Source: Oxyruncus cristatus (Eukaryota; Chordata; Aves; Passeriformes; Cotingidae). Taken from it: a stretch of 64,000 bases of DNA. Shown piece after piece: positions 24,511 to 37,742 of the stretch. A program made the translations under genes and the position numbers. The stretch lies in NCBI GenBank assembly GCA_013399855.1, contig VXAY01005610.1, forward strand, positions 273,657-337,656. Direction: 5' to 3'. The notes under the pieces were generated by a model that saw only the letters and a list, made by a program, of their open reading frames with translations, made no database searches and was not told the origin of the DNA. The first letter of the stretch is position 1. Each line of letters starts with the position of its first letter.

Positions 24511-26119
24511 CAGGAGCCTTGAAACGGCCTTCAAGAGGACTTGCCCCATAATTTTCGTAGGATTGAAATCTGTCTAGTATAATTAAATAAGTTCTGCAAT
24601 ACAGTGTGGAGCAAAATGAGGGTTAAAATAAGTGTAGGTAGTGGAAACAGTCCTTCTGTCTTTCTGCAACCTCACACATGTACATGATATTTCATAAGTA
24701 TTTTAAATCTTGTTTTCCTTGAGGCTTTTTCAGCTAATGGCTGAAATTTTAATGCAACACTAGAGATTTTAACCTTTTTATGAAGATCAGGATTCTTTCA
24801 TTTTGTCAGATGTATGTTTTCAGTCTGGGACTCTCTCATGCCTAGAGTATTTACATTGGTTTTTTAGGAAGAACACTTATGTTTTTCTTTAAAAAAAAAA
24901 AAAAAAAACATAGAGGAAGGTTATTTTTTGTTACAAATTAATAAGGGATTAGCATATCAGAAGATCTACATTCATTTCCAATCTCTATCTTCATGGTGTA
25001 CCCAGTTTTCCAACATTTAGGATATTGGATAAGGCAAGAAAGAAGTAAAGCATCTGTAACACATTGCGCAGATTTCTAAGACACAAGAAAGAAAACATTC
25101 TGGGCTCATCGGCCTAGTGGTCTCCTTCAGAGTTCCTGTGCCCATGGTACGAATATTCAATGTTTCAAAGTGGCAAATATAATTACACAAATATGACTTC
25201 ACAGTTTTGAAATTGCTGCCTTTAATATTCACAGTGATTTCTCATACAGGAGTTTCTCCAGCTTATTGATTACACCTGTCAGTATTTCCCGTTCTTCCAT
25301 ATTTGCAATGCCTCTTTTGAGATGAGTCCATGTTACACATGTTCTGCCTGTGTAAAGAAAAAGTTTATTGAATACATGTTCTGAGCTACCTATTTTTGGG
25401 TGAGAAAAAACACATTTATCTCAGCTACACATCTATTAGGACCACATATCTGTGTAAAAATGCAAAATTTAAAAATACATTTCGAGAAAAAAAATCACAA
25501 AATTTCTATTTATAGTTAGGTAAAATAGTAATAATAATTGGGATTAATGATAAAATAATGATTCAAAGTGCTACATTTACACCTCAGATAAATTTTCAAT
25601 TGGCTGTAACATACAATTATAGTAAGCAAATAAAAATGTGAAATAGCTCCTCCAAAATATTGCATTGCTTAGTGCTTATTTGCACCTCCCCAGGCAGAAC
25701 GTAGGCTGGTTGTAAAAGCATTGTCATTATATGGTAATCTTTTATCACAATTTTACAAAACTCTTTCATACTTGTAAAGAAAACATTACAGAAATATTTT
25801 CCAATTAGGATGTTCTAGTCCTGGAGTTCATATCTCTGTGTTCCAACAATATTTCCTACCAACTTCCCCCATAACATGCAAGAACTTCTTCAAATCCACC
25901 TCAGTTCAGCATAGCACATCAAGTGCAAGTAACTTTTAGAGAAAGTGAGCAAAAAGAAACAATTTTTTGACTGAATGGTGACTGCAGGGGCAGGAAAAAG
26001 TATACATGTGTATATATAGTATTTATATATATACTATATACATATATGTATACTTTACAGTATACTTCATAGTCAAGTATGTACACTTTCTGCATACTAT
26101 AAATATTCGAGTGGAAAGT
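24511..26119. other. Unique AT-rich interval
   Basis: No gene recognised. It contains a poly-A run at 24892-24908 and the long AT-rich hairpin at 25999-26054. Minus-strand open frames at 25017-25232 and 25919-26128 have no motif; the second runs through the hairpin. Confidence 0.5.
25999..26054. repeat. AT-rich hairpin, 24-base arms
   Basis: Arms 25999-26022 and 26031-26054 are inverted repeats agreeing at about 21 of 24 positions around an eight-base loop. Both outer ends read AGTATACAT/ATGTATACT. It is built from alternating purine-pyrimidine dinucleotides, so it may be only a folded microsatellite. Confidence 0.6.
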
Positions 26120-26198
26120 TCCCTGCACATTGCAGGGGGTCGGGAACTAAATGATCTTTAAGGTCCCTTCCAACTCAAAACATTCTATGATTCTATGA
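26120..26198 (+). mobile_element. CR1 LINE 3' terminal fragment, about 79 bp
   Basis: It runs from TTGCAGGGGGTCGGGAACTA through GATCTTTAAGGTCCCTTCC to the end ATTCTATGATTCTATGA, the sense CR1 3' terminus with two octamer units. It is extremely 5'-truncated. Confidence 0.9.
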
Positions 26199-26200
26199 GA

Positions 26201-26220
26201 TATATATATATATATATATA
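26201..26220. repeat. (TA)10 microsatellite at a CR1 tail
   Basis: Ten perfect TA units start two bases after the CR1 terminus, so the array probably grew from the insertion point. Confidence 0.9.
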
Positions 26221-28078
26221 ACATATAGGTGTGTATAATTTCCAGGAACTAACCAAACCTTAAGCTTTTTGTGTTACCTTTACGTTGGATTAGACTGAAA
26301 AATACAAACTGCCAACAAGGGCTCAAGTCAAGACAAACTTCTTTCCTTCCTCATTCAGCAGCGTCATATTTCTTTTTAACTTGACCTTCGTTAAAATTTC
26401 ATTGAAACTTCAAAACATTTTTTAAAATTCTTAAAATTATAGTTTGAATCTAAAAGGTTAATAAGTTTGCCTATAGAGGTTGCAGAACCTCCACCCATGG
26501 ATATATTCTGATCTAATGTCTTGGTCTGTATTGGAGATTACGTATCACTCTCTGATTTCCCATGAGTAAGGATTCCATGGGACCATTCAGATGAAGTTGA
26601 TAGAAACCCCTAAACTGATTTCAAAAGGATTTCAGTTAAGCGGTGTAAGGCAGGATAGAACCTTGCTTTGAGTGGAAAGGCAGATATGATCCACATGGTA
26701 CATCCATGTTCTCTGCTGGTTGAGGCTTGGGAAGGAAGGGTGAAGAATGCAGTTTATTCAATCTCACCATAAATCTGAGCTGTTGAGTTTTGGAAATTGA
26801 TTTTCTGTTACCAACATTAATTTTCATTTTAACTGATGCCTTCATTTTCCAGATTCATATCTTCTCCCTTCTACTATTTGGAAGAGTGAAGAAATCCTTT
26901 GTTTTGTTCCTGGTACCTTTACTCAACCAGTAGCATGTAGATCTAGGTTTATCTAAAATTGTCCTTTGCGGTCAGTGGCTCTGAAGACATTGTTTCTTTG
27001 GTATTGAATTGACAATTTGATCAGAAATAGAGCAGCTTGATGTGAGGGATAACTGTAGATATGGAACATGAAGACCCAGAAAAGTGCAATTCAAAAGTTA
27101 AATGCAGCTTTGGAATATTTGCAAGCACTCTAGCCATTTTTTGATATACACTCAATTTTCTTTCTCTCATTAATGCCAGCAGCAACTTTCTGATATTCTA
27201 CTCTGTACAACAAAAAAGTAATTATATGTGCTATTGGCAGGGTGCTACCTGTGGCAATTAATTTAGACTGTCTAGTGATTTATGAGTGTTGTCTCTTTGC
27301 ACACAGAGTTATGATGCACTTAAAAATCTCAATTGATTAAATCAAATAGGCTAGATAGTTTTAATTCGACAAAAATATTTTATAATATTTAAAGTAGGTC
27401 TGAGTTCTGAATGGGTTTTAAAGTTCTCTGAATAGAACTAAAAAAAAAAAAGCAAAAAGGAAAAAGAAAAAAGTCATGGCAGTGTAGTTCAAGATATGAG
27501 ATCTTGCCAGCATACTCTAGAATTAGATTGCATAAAATGATCTTTCATTCCAGTGTAAAGCAATGGAAAAAAGATACATCAGCAGTATTGTACTTATGCA
27601 TCAAAAAGCATTGGCCTTCTCTGACAATATTACTGACTGTGACTTTGTACCTGGTGTCAAGGTGACATTACAAATATGTAAACGAGTGTGCTTGGAAAAG
27701 TGCATGAACAAAGCATTTTTCTAGGAATTCTTTTTCACTAACACAATTATGTCTTCATATGAGCAGAAAAAATAAACAGGGATGTTGAAATATATTTAAA
27801 AATATTTAGGCACCCATCTCAAAGACTGTTGCTCATAGAAACCTATTCGTCTTGCTGAAATGGGGGCTCTAATGTCTTTAAACCCCCACTTTTTCCTCTA
27901 AAATCCTGATCGAGACCTGTATCCAGAAGTACCAAAGTGCCAAATTATATCCATCAGCTATATTACTGGAATTTCCATTACTGAACTCTCCCTGTTATGG
28001 ATTTGAGCTGAGGTTTTTAGAATGTATCTTCTACACATTGATGAGTTTTCTCCTAAATGCAGTTTTAGATGCTATTTT

Positions 28079-28140
28079 AAAAATAAATACAATAAATACA
28101 ATAATTTATTGTACAAATACAATAAATACAATAAATGCAA
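28079..28140. repeat. AATAC-type microsatellite
   Basis: Imperfect repeats of AATAAATAC/AATAC, broken once by TAATTTATTG. Confidence 0.75.
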
Positions 28141-29775
28141 TCATCAAAACATCATGCTTTATATCTGTTCTTTGTTCCCTTCTGTTTAATAGTGGGAGGT
28201 TAGAGCAATTTCAGATGAAAGCTTCATGAGATTTCTTGATGAAAGCTTCAATTCTCTAATGTCTCCAAAAAAATTCTAGTCTTGTTTGCCCATATTAATA
28301 TGAATGAACCAGTGAACTGAAAGATTTTTTTTTTTATTTTCAACGTGCAGAAAAGGAGACATCCTTGTCTCTTCTTTGAAAACTGGGCCATTGTCCAAAA
28401 AGCAGAAAGTTCAATGCCTTCTCTCTCTGAAGGGATATAACTCTCATCCTCTAGGTAACTCATGGAAAAGCTTCTTCACAGTAAAGTCATGTCACTGTGC
28501 ACAAATTACAGATTCACTGACGTGTGAAAGAAAACCATAATAAGAAGAATGATAGGTCTGCCATTTAAACATTACACCTGAGGTGCAGGAGAAGGGGAGA
28601 GGAGAAAAATCTTGGATTGTATGTTCTCAAGGGTTCAAGGGTTATCTAATCAAATCATTGCTATCTGTTCGTCACAAGCAGTGACAGAAATTTGGCAAAT
28701 GGAAAATCAAGGTGGGAAACTGAAGCCCAATACTGAAAGGGCTATTTTTCTGAGAAATGTTATAATTTTCCGAGTTCACAGTTTTCTTGAAGAAACACAA
28801 CAGGTAGAAACATGACACATGTATTCAAAAACCTATTTATGAAACATATTTTGCCTCTTCAGGTTTTTTTCATCACCTCTGGCTTTTTTTTCCAGATGAC
28901 TTTGTTTAAACAAACCTTTAAAATGAGAAAATATAGCTTCCCTCCTGTATCAGGGCAATGAGTCTGAATCAGAATCTCAAGAAAAAAATGGAACAGAATA
29001 TTAAAATTTGGGGTATATTCTCTCACCTTTCTCCAACACTTCATGTTGTCTGTTACAGATTTGTGCAGGGAAGATAACACAAATCCTTTTCCAGATCCTA
29101 CTTTTGCTATCTGGAGAAAGTGACAGGAAGTCTCTAATACTGTCTATACTGTCTATGCAATACTTTGGTCATTTTTACATGGACTATTTTTCCCTTATTT
29201 TTTTCCTTTTTTTTTTCAGTTTTCACCTTTTTTGATTCAAGATCTTTGGGAGGCCTTCTATAACACGTAGGAGATGAAACTCTGGTTTTTAGGTACTCCA
29301 CTAAAGTAAATAATTACGAATGATATATAGATAAGAAATCCTCCTAGTGTAATATATTATTTTATAATGTTGGACACAATGTAAATCATTGATCACTGAT
29401 GTGATTCTATTATGCCTAGTTTTAGAATGACTTTTGGCGATCAGTACAATTCAAAGCAACTGCATTGCAGGGAAAATCTAGACTTTAAAGCAGAAAATTC
29501 ACTATTAAAAAAATGCCAGTACATATAGCATGTGGGAGATAGGATGCAGCTGCTTTGCAGTTTGAATGGACTCCCAAGTAATAAATTGTTTTCAAAATTC
29601 CAGTCTTTGTTTTGTATCCATATGGTTATTATGATCTGTCTTTGAAAGCCCTAATGCTGTGATAGCATTAAGTTAAAATATATTTGTATTTTAAAATCAA
29701 AAAGGTTAACATTTAATGAGGAATATTTGTGAAAATATCCTTCAATAATTCATCACACAATCACATGGTATGCAT

Positions 29776-29804
29776 AATATTTTCACATAATTTGTGAAAA
29801 TATT
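29776..29804. repeat. Perfect 12-bp hairpin
   Basis: AATATTTTCACA (29776-29787) and TGTGAAAATATT (29793-29804) are perfect reverse complements around the five-base loop TAATT. Confidence 0.7.
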
Positions 29805-31928
29805 GCTTTATTTTTTTTGCTTTTGCAGGCAAGAAACATTATTGGGACATAACAGATCAGAAATCTGGAAGAAGTCCATTAATATTTACAGGTAAATAAA
29901 GGAAAAATACCTGGTAAACTGAAAACACTTCAGTCTTTATTTCTTACATGCTGATCTATTACTCTTTTGTTTGGCGACCAATGATGTGTTTCAAAAGTGA
30001 TTTTAAGCTTCCAAGGAGCAACAGGGAAATCTCTCAACAGTCTTATGAAATGTGGATGTAAAGAACTGGGATTTTATTCAGTGTCTCTAAGTGTGATTTT
30101 CCTGTAAGCAAGGTTGAACTTTCTCATGTTTCTAAAAAGTAGATGGCATAAAAATGCAGGTTAATATGTAAATTTGCTCTAGGTTTTATGGGTATTTCTT
30201 TGCCAGAGAATGGACAGATAATTTGAATCTGATGTATTGCCTACCTAAAATTTTTATGGACTAGTATTGTGCTTGAATTAGATATTATTTAATTTTTATT
30301 GACTAGGCAAGCATAAAGGAACAATCTGGTTGATGGTAGTTCCTCAAAGTGTACTGAATACACCATTACCATTCTGATGATTGGTATTTAAAACATGCAC
30401 TGTATGGACAGCTGGACAAGAGCTCACAGTGGGAGCAGATGACACTCAGCTAACACACTTATGTTGGCTGCCTGGAGGTTGGCTCCAGGCATGATGCTGG
30501 TCTGTGTGCTGTAATCCAGGCAATCTCAATTTCTCTTAAATAAAGTGGGCAGGAAAAACATGACAGGAGCCAAATGCAAAAGCTACTGTGGCTAAAGGGC
30601 AAAGCGAATGTCAAAATGACTATTGGCAAAGGGAAGATTACAATATTTGAAGAGGAAGTTTAGAAAATGTAGCTCACTCTCAAATTTATAATCTACATCA
30701 ATCTGCAACCAATCATAGACTAATTTTTGGATACCTACTTTATCAATCTTTGCAAGATTTGAGGTGCTGTATTCTTTTACAATACAACTGAAGGAGTAAG
30801 CTGTATCTTTCATCTATTCAATGTTTAGTTCTTACTATACCAGAATTCAGCTTCCTGTTTCTCAAGATAAAGAAGTGCACGTTTCTCACCACACAAAATG
30901 CTCTTGGTTTATTGCTCAAGAAATGAGTGTATAGGATGCATTGAAATGGAAGCATTCACAGGCCTATCTGCTGAGACAGTAGACATCCATTGTGCAAAAA
31001 CAGAAGTCAAGAATCAGTAATTTAGAAGGAGGGATATAAAAAACTAGATAATATACTAAGTATTTAGGAGGAAGAAGATCCTTGGATTTGAGTCCAGGAA
31101 CAGTGATATGTTTTAAGAACTTTTTTTCTTCATTGAGACATGTAGATCCTTTGGCTGTAATAATTGTGTAAGGAATAAAAAAACCACACAACAACCTTCT
31201 AGCAGAATTCAATAGGAGACAGAATGAACAGAAGACACAATTTTGAAATAAAACTCTCTAGCTGTTATCTTTTCAGTTTCCTACTGAGTTTTCTTGAGAG
31301 AGTTTTTTCTTGATACATAGTATACTAAACTAAAATATTTACAGTGTTATAGAGAAACAGCGTGATAACCCCCAGATTAACAATGTGATGAGACCTTGCA
31401 TGATGTTTTATTAGCTTTTTTTTTTTTCATCTGTATTTCCTACAAACACTAGAATAGTCACACCATTTGATCCAGTGCTATGTGTGTTACACAATCAGGA
31501 AAGAGCCAGACAGACCTTTTCACCTCTCAGTCCAAGGGAACAGACCTGTGTAGTAAGTTTATAGAACTTTTTCCTGACCTGAAGTTTCTGGTAACATATA
31601 CAAAGCGGGAAAATAACCTACTTATAAATCAATAGCTTAAAAACTAATTTTTTTTTGTATCTTAATGATTTTCTGTGATCTTTAGGTTCAGATTTGGTCT
31701 TAGAGCACTTACCTATGAAACATCCAAAACTTTTCCTCAAGTTCCTTAAGACTTCAAGAATATCAGTTGTCACCAGCTGTGACAGTCCTCACCACACCCT
31801 AAAGATAAGCCCAGAGTATTTACTCTCCAAAGTATTTATTGCCATTACAGCAAGCCTCTTGTTTTCCAAAGGGACATGGTTTCTGCCCATCATTTTCCCC
31901 AACAGTCCATAACAGGAACAAACCCTGA

Positions 31929-32154
31929 AAATTTATTCTTCTCAGGGGGTGGTGAGGCACTGGAACAGGTTTCCTAGAGAAGCTGTGGATGTTCTATCCA
32001 CAGCCCGGACGTGTTCAAGGCCAGGTTGACGGGGGGTCTAAGCAACTTGATCTAGGGCTGCATCCCTGTCCATGGCGGGGGAAAGGTGGGAAGGTTGGAA
32101 CTAGATGATCTTTAAGATCCTTTCCCACCCAAACCATTCCATCACTCTATGATA
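31929..32154 (+). mobile_element. CR1 LINE 3' fragment
   Basis: A sense CR1. It reads GGTGAGGCACTGGAACAGGT, then TGTTCAAGGCCAGGTTGAC, GGAACTAGATGATCTTTAAG and CACTCTATGAT at the 3' end. About 225 bases of 3' UTR remain. Confidence 0.9.
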
Positions 32155-35100
32155 AAATGGGAGATTTTCTTCCCACAAATCCTGAAGGAACAACTGAAAG
32201 GGACACTAACCAAGAAGACTGAATTTTTGCCCAGAACTGTTATCACTGCCTTATGTCAGTTAAGAGTTGTTAGAAAAGGAGCAAGGGATGCCAGAATTGG
32301 AATAGGTTTACCAGAAAGCCCACTACCATAAAATTTTCCAAGTCTGAAACAACACCAAGGCCAGATTAGGTCATGATAGATATATTCTGTTAAGATGTAA
32401 AGAAGATATTAGCAAACTGCAGCTGGTACACTATGTTCATGCTGAAAGTCTTGAGCCTCTTTATGTCCATTTGAGAATCCCTGAAGCTTATGGGTCCTTA
32501 GTGTCAGTATATTTATATCTGATGCTTCCAACAATTACATTGAGATTCTGACATGGACCATGCGGCCCCTGGAGAACTGATTAAATTCTTAACAGAATTC
32601 ACACAGAAACAGAGCAGACTCTCCAAGAAATCTGAGTTTAGGGAAATACTTATATCTTCGCAACATAAGGCCATCTCCCACAACTGCTTTTAAAACCTGA
32701 CCTCTTAATAGTTTGTCCTAGTCTGAGGTAACCTAAGTCCCATTGCAATGCCCCTATCCAAAGAAATCTATTTTATTCTTCTTTCTCTTTTAGATCTTTT
32801 GCTAATGCAAATACCAGGTTAATGAATAGGTTAAGAAGAACAGGTGTGCAGGTGTGTGCAGACATAAACCTTCCCATGGTACCACTGAGAAGACCTTATC
32901 TTTATAGAGTTTAGCAATCCTTGTTCTTCTCTTGGGAATCTAGGCAAGTTTTAAATAATTCCTGTGAGTGAGAGTGCTTTGGATGTGGCAGAAATACATG
33001 TGCAAAGAAAGCTAAAAAAACCAGGAAGGAAGAACCTGTGAGTGTTTAAGTTTGGGATCTTACCATATAAAAGTGTGCCCATGTTGAAGGTGGAATGGAA
33101 TTTGTGGGTGGAGGGGACATACAGATGAGCATCCATGCATCATTCTTATCTCGAATCTTATTCTGCTTGTCTGGGTGGAGTGCAAGGAATCACTTTGATG
33201 TTTGAGGTGCTGTCTTTCTAGCAGAAAAATAGATCTTTGCCTGCCTTCTCGAATGTCTTCTACTGTGGCAGTAGGTCAGTACCAATTTCTAAACTACTTT
33301 CTTCCAACTCAGAGAGCAACTTAGAGTTATAAAACTTCTATATCAAAGCCTAACTTATTCCCTGAAAAACTGGAAAAATTATGAAGAAAGAAATGCATTA
33401 TTTGCAATGAAATTCACCCAGATATTCCCCGAGTCCGTGGCTCTGATTTAAGCATGGATTATTTATCTGCCTTGTCCTTATGCATAGTTGTACATAACGT
33501 CAGATATATGAATAAAATACAATAAATATTTGCTTATTTCTAATAAAATATTTAATCTCTCCAAACTCATTAGTTTAAGGCTTTATCCTTCAATTCCTTT
33601 TATTTATATTCCACATCTGTGCTGCTTTATCTGTCTTTTTTCTTCCTCTCTACTGATTTGCTACAAGGCTGGTTGAAACTACAAATGTGTTTCAGTATGT
33701 GCCCAAAACACATGAAAGTGTCTTGTCTTTATGTGGGGACGGAACATCTGAAAATAGGAAAGCTGTGCAAGAACTACTCACCTTACACTGGTAGCAAACC
33801 CTAAATTTTTTTTAAGAATAACCCTTCACTTAAGTGCTATTTAATTTATCTCCAATATTTGTCCTGAGACTCGTAATACAGTAAATCCCTTTAATAACAA
33901 GAATGCATCAGTTTAGTCTGATTTCTTTAAATCCATTAAATCAAATTTATGATGATATAATTTTCTATGGACTTTGTACAAGTCAACTATCTGTAGCATC
34001 AATTCCTTCATTTACCTTGGATAAGTGATTTTCCATGGTATATACACTATATCTTTGCTTGACAAGAGATCTTTGGTACATGCCACTCCTATTATAATTT
34101 CTGACATTTCTCATGTTTTACACCTTAGGAGGAGCATAATTGAAAAAAAGAAAAGGTAAAATACAGCAGATTTATGCCAAAGTTATGCTTATTGAAGTTC
34201 TGAAAGAAACAGAGAAGAAATAATGCTGAATTTAATGAGTATTTTTGATGCAAAAATAAAGTGCAAACAATCAAATTTATAAAACCTAAGGGTAAAATTA
34301 ACACACAGTCTCTGCTTCCTGTCATCTGCCCTAAGCCTACCTCAGCATTGAACACACATATCAAGTAGGGTAGCAAAAATTGAGGCATATTGAACCAAAG
34401 GCAACCTGGTTCAGTAGCTTTCCTTTTGCTTCCTCTGAATCCCTCCTGAGCACTACCTACTTGTCACCACATTAAAAAGTGGGGTATTTTTTTGTCTTCA
34501 GAGGTAACATCAGGTCAACAAACTGAGGGCTGAAGATTTTGCCTATTTTGCAATAGGTCTTCATGCTGGGCTGATACTGGTCTTCTGCACCTTAACATTC
34601 TGAGTGGGAAATATTTTAATATTAGAGAAATTTGAGTGGAGCTACTCATTTCGATTTTTCAAGTGAATACTGGAGGTGGAAGACTGAGTGTTTGGTTGCA
34701 GACCAAAATTATGGGCAGATGGTCATATGAGTCTATGTTCCTTGCAATCATAAGAAAACTGATATTTGTTAAGAGCAAGTTTTCTCTGCTCATGCAGCAC
34801 AGCAGATGTCTGCCCTCTCCTGCTCCCTCACCAACAGTTCTGTGCACCAGCTGTTCACAAAGAGGTCCTGATGAAGCACTGAAGTGAGGGCAGAGCTGAT
34901 TCTCTGTACACCTGTTTTCAGACAAAATCAAGTCTCTAATATAAGATTTAAATGTGCCAAATACACTAAATAAGAACAATACAATATTTCTTAAATTTAA
35001 ATTATGTCAGTGATGTTTTTCTATTATTTATAAAAAACTGTCTTAAATAAGAAGGTTCATAAGAAGATTAGAATAAACTTGGAGTATTAAATTTCACATA

Positions 35101-36025
35101 GATATGAAGTATGTATAACATTTCCTTTTCATACTTGTTTTTTTTTTTCAACAGATACATTTTTTCTAAATTTTTAAAATGAAATAAAAGAGATTTCAGT
35201 TTAAGAGCAGGTATTCTTTTTTTTTCTTTAAAGGTTTACTGTATTTTTTTTTTCTGTGAAATTTTCATTTCTCTTTCATTCTTCTGTTCTGGATATGCAA
35301 TATTTTCTTTTCAATTTCTTGATTTCTCTCAGGACTGAAGTAGCCTGAACTCTGGTCACTTTTCAAACTTATTTTGATATTGGAGGCTAATTTCTGGGAA
35401 TGGAAAAGATTTGGGGTAGGGGAAGGGTGGGGGGAGAGATGAATCAAAGTGAAATCAGTACTTTTGCACAGATTTTCGTCATGACTGAATAAAACCACAA
35501 CAGTCTGCCTGGTTTCCACTTGAATGTGCAAGTGATGGGGCCATTAATTAAACAGGTTCTTAGAACTTAAGGCCAGGGGAGACCTTTAGATCATTTCTGG
35601 CTTTGTGTGTTCAGTTGATTAACTTACACTCAGAAGTTCCTACAGAAAGCCAAACGACTTTGATTAGACTTGGAAATTCTGATCTTCAAAATACTGAACA
35701 GCTGAGCCACAGCAAACTAAGAGGGAGACAGAGATTCCACCAGTTTCTGGTGAGATACTTCAAGGTAATTGTACCTTGCACAGGATTCAGTAGTTAAAAA
35801 ATCTTGTAAAAATACTACCAAACTGAACAGACCAGCAGTTTCTTTGTTTTTTTGATGGCAAGAATGACTTTGAACCTGAAAGATTCATTAGCTTCATTAG
35901 TCACTCACCTGGAACAAACATTCTTCTACTGCAGAATAGGGTCCACCCTTCCCAGTCTTTCAGCTCTAGGTAAAGACAGACACATGAAAGGTAACAACAA
36001 CCTCCATATTTCTCAACAATGCAGT
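32155..36025. other. Unique AT-rich interval
   Basis: About 3.9 kb with no recognised gene or repeat family. The two frames that reach 80-106 codons (34636-34887 plus, 34659-34979 minus) overlap on opposite strands and neither shows a family motif. Confidence 0.5.
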
Positions 36026-36206
36026 CACACAAAGATAAAAAACCAAAAAAACCCCAAAAAACAATAAACCAACCAACCAAAAAAAACAACAAAAAACCCC
36101 AAATAAAACCAACTAACCAGCCAAACCAAAAAAAAAAAAGGAAAAAAGAAAAAAGAAAAAAAATAGGAAAAAGGAAAATAAAAAGGAAATAAACCCAAAA
36201 GCAACC
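36026..36206. repeat. Low-complexity A-rich, almost T-free tract
   Basis: About 180 bases of A with C in the left half (AACCAACCAACC-like) and A with G in the right half (GGAAAAAAGAAAA-like). T is nearly absent. This explains the minus-strand Phe-rich open frames at 35901-36092 and 36025-36216, which are not genes. Confidence 0.85.
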
Positions 36207-37711
36207 CCCTTTGCATCCTGACTCTTATAGAAAACCATGCAAACCATGTTGGATTTAGACTTATGTCACAATTTCCATAATTTCTATAGACTTTTAAAAG
36301 TTAATGGAGGCTCTACTCTTCTGCAACCCACCAAAAAATGGAATTTTGATGTTATCTGTCCTAGTCCCCCAAAGAAATCTCAAACACCAAACTATTACAC
36401 TATTCAATCCTTACCATTCCTTCTAGAAAACTGTAATATTTTGAGGCAGTTTGTCTGAACTCAAAATGGATGATCCCTGACTGTGGAACACCTTTGTCAG
36501 ATATCTCTTTTATCATCCAGTAGGTGCATACAGTGACTAAGGCACTCACCCACCCTCTTTTGTAAGGTGAACAACTGGAGATACTGGAGCCTCCCACACT
36601 AAAGCTGACTTTTGCTTGATATTCATGGCCTGGCTTTGGGCTCACTCAAGCTGGATTTCTTCTGATTCCCGTTGTTGCATGTAACGTGGGAGTAGAGCCT
36701 CTAATCTCAGCACATTCCTGCATCACCTATGAGGTGGCTGGATGTTATCATCTGTTAGACCTTTAGTGACAGCACCAGCACCACTCTCAGGTTCAACCTG
36801 AAGAAGTCACAAAGACAGTGGCACGAAGAAGTTTGTGTAGGACCAGTACTCGTAGAGACCAAACTAGTCAGTCAAGTCAACTATTAGTTTTCTGTCCTAT
36901 CTTTAGCACATCATAAGAAAAAAAAAAGAAGTACCTGATATCACTTTCTTAGACTATTATAGACAGAACCTTTATTTCTTCCAGTCCTCTGTAAAATGTC
37001 AGCAAAGGACATCTACTTTTCTGAGTTCCTCTTCCCTTGGACGTGCCTGGAAAGGCCTGCTCTTTACTTTCAGGGCTTGCAACTAATCAGTAGGTTGCTG
37101 GAAGAATTACCTGGTATTTCCCTCTGAGCCACGTGATAATTCTATTATTAATCTGCAGTGCACATTCTTGAGGTATAGGGGAGCTTTTAAATAGGAATGA
37201 CAATAATATAGCCAATGGCACTGAAGCTAGAAATAGTTTAAAATGAAGATTGGATTCAGTGGTAATAGTGTTAGGGATATGATGATGCTAAAGTTTTATA
37301 ATGTCCTTATTCATATTATTATTATTCTTATTGGAAATAGTCACATCACCCTGGGAGTCTCCACAAGGAGAGAAGTTAATGGAGCTACCTGAACACTGTG
37401 GATGCATTGGAATTTACCAAATAGGAACTGCAAATTATTACTATAGATACAATAGCAAAGTTCGTTACTCTTTGGGAGAAGAGAAAAAATAGAGGAGGCT
37501 AAAATGTGCAGCATTATGAGCATAACATCTGAAAACCAAGCATTTTCTTTTCTGGCAGTTTTTATAAATCATTCACACGTATGTAGTTACAACATTTTAT
37601 GGTGTTGGGAGCACCTCTGAATGTATTTTTGTAAAAAGAGAGCTCACAACTTAACCATGCCACATTTCATGGATTGTATGCACTATTTTGTTGGAAGCTT
37701 CATAATTATTT

Positions 37712-37742
37712 GTCTAGTCTAGTCTAGCTTAGTCTAGTCTAT
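37712..37742. repeat. (TCTAG)n microsatellite
   Basis: About six imperfect units of TCTAG/TCTAGC. Confidence 0.75.

Larger units (their letters stand above)
26221..31928. other. Long unique AT-rich interval
   Basis: About 5.7 kb with no recognised gene or repeat family beyond an AATAC-type microsatellite (28079-28140), homopolymer runs, a hairpin at 29776-29804 and one exon-like segment at 29829-29891. Open frames of 60-82 codons on both strands have no recognisable motif. Confidence 0.5.

Noticed and set aside
28690..28760. Antisense MIR core suggested by GGGAAACTGAAGCCCAATAC
   Set aside because: Only one short block matches; neighbours do not.
36025..36216. Phe-rich 63-codon frame on the minus strand
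   Set aside because: Explained entirely by the T-free low-complexity tract.
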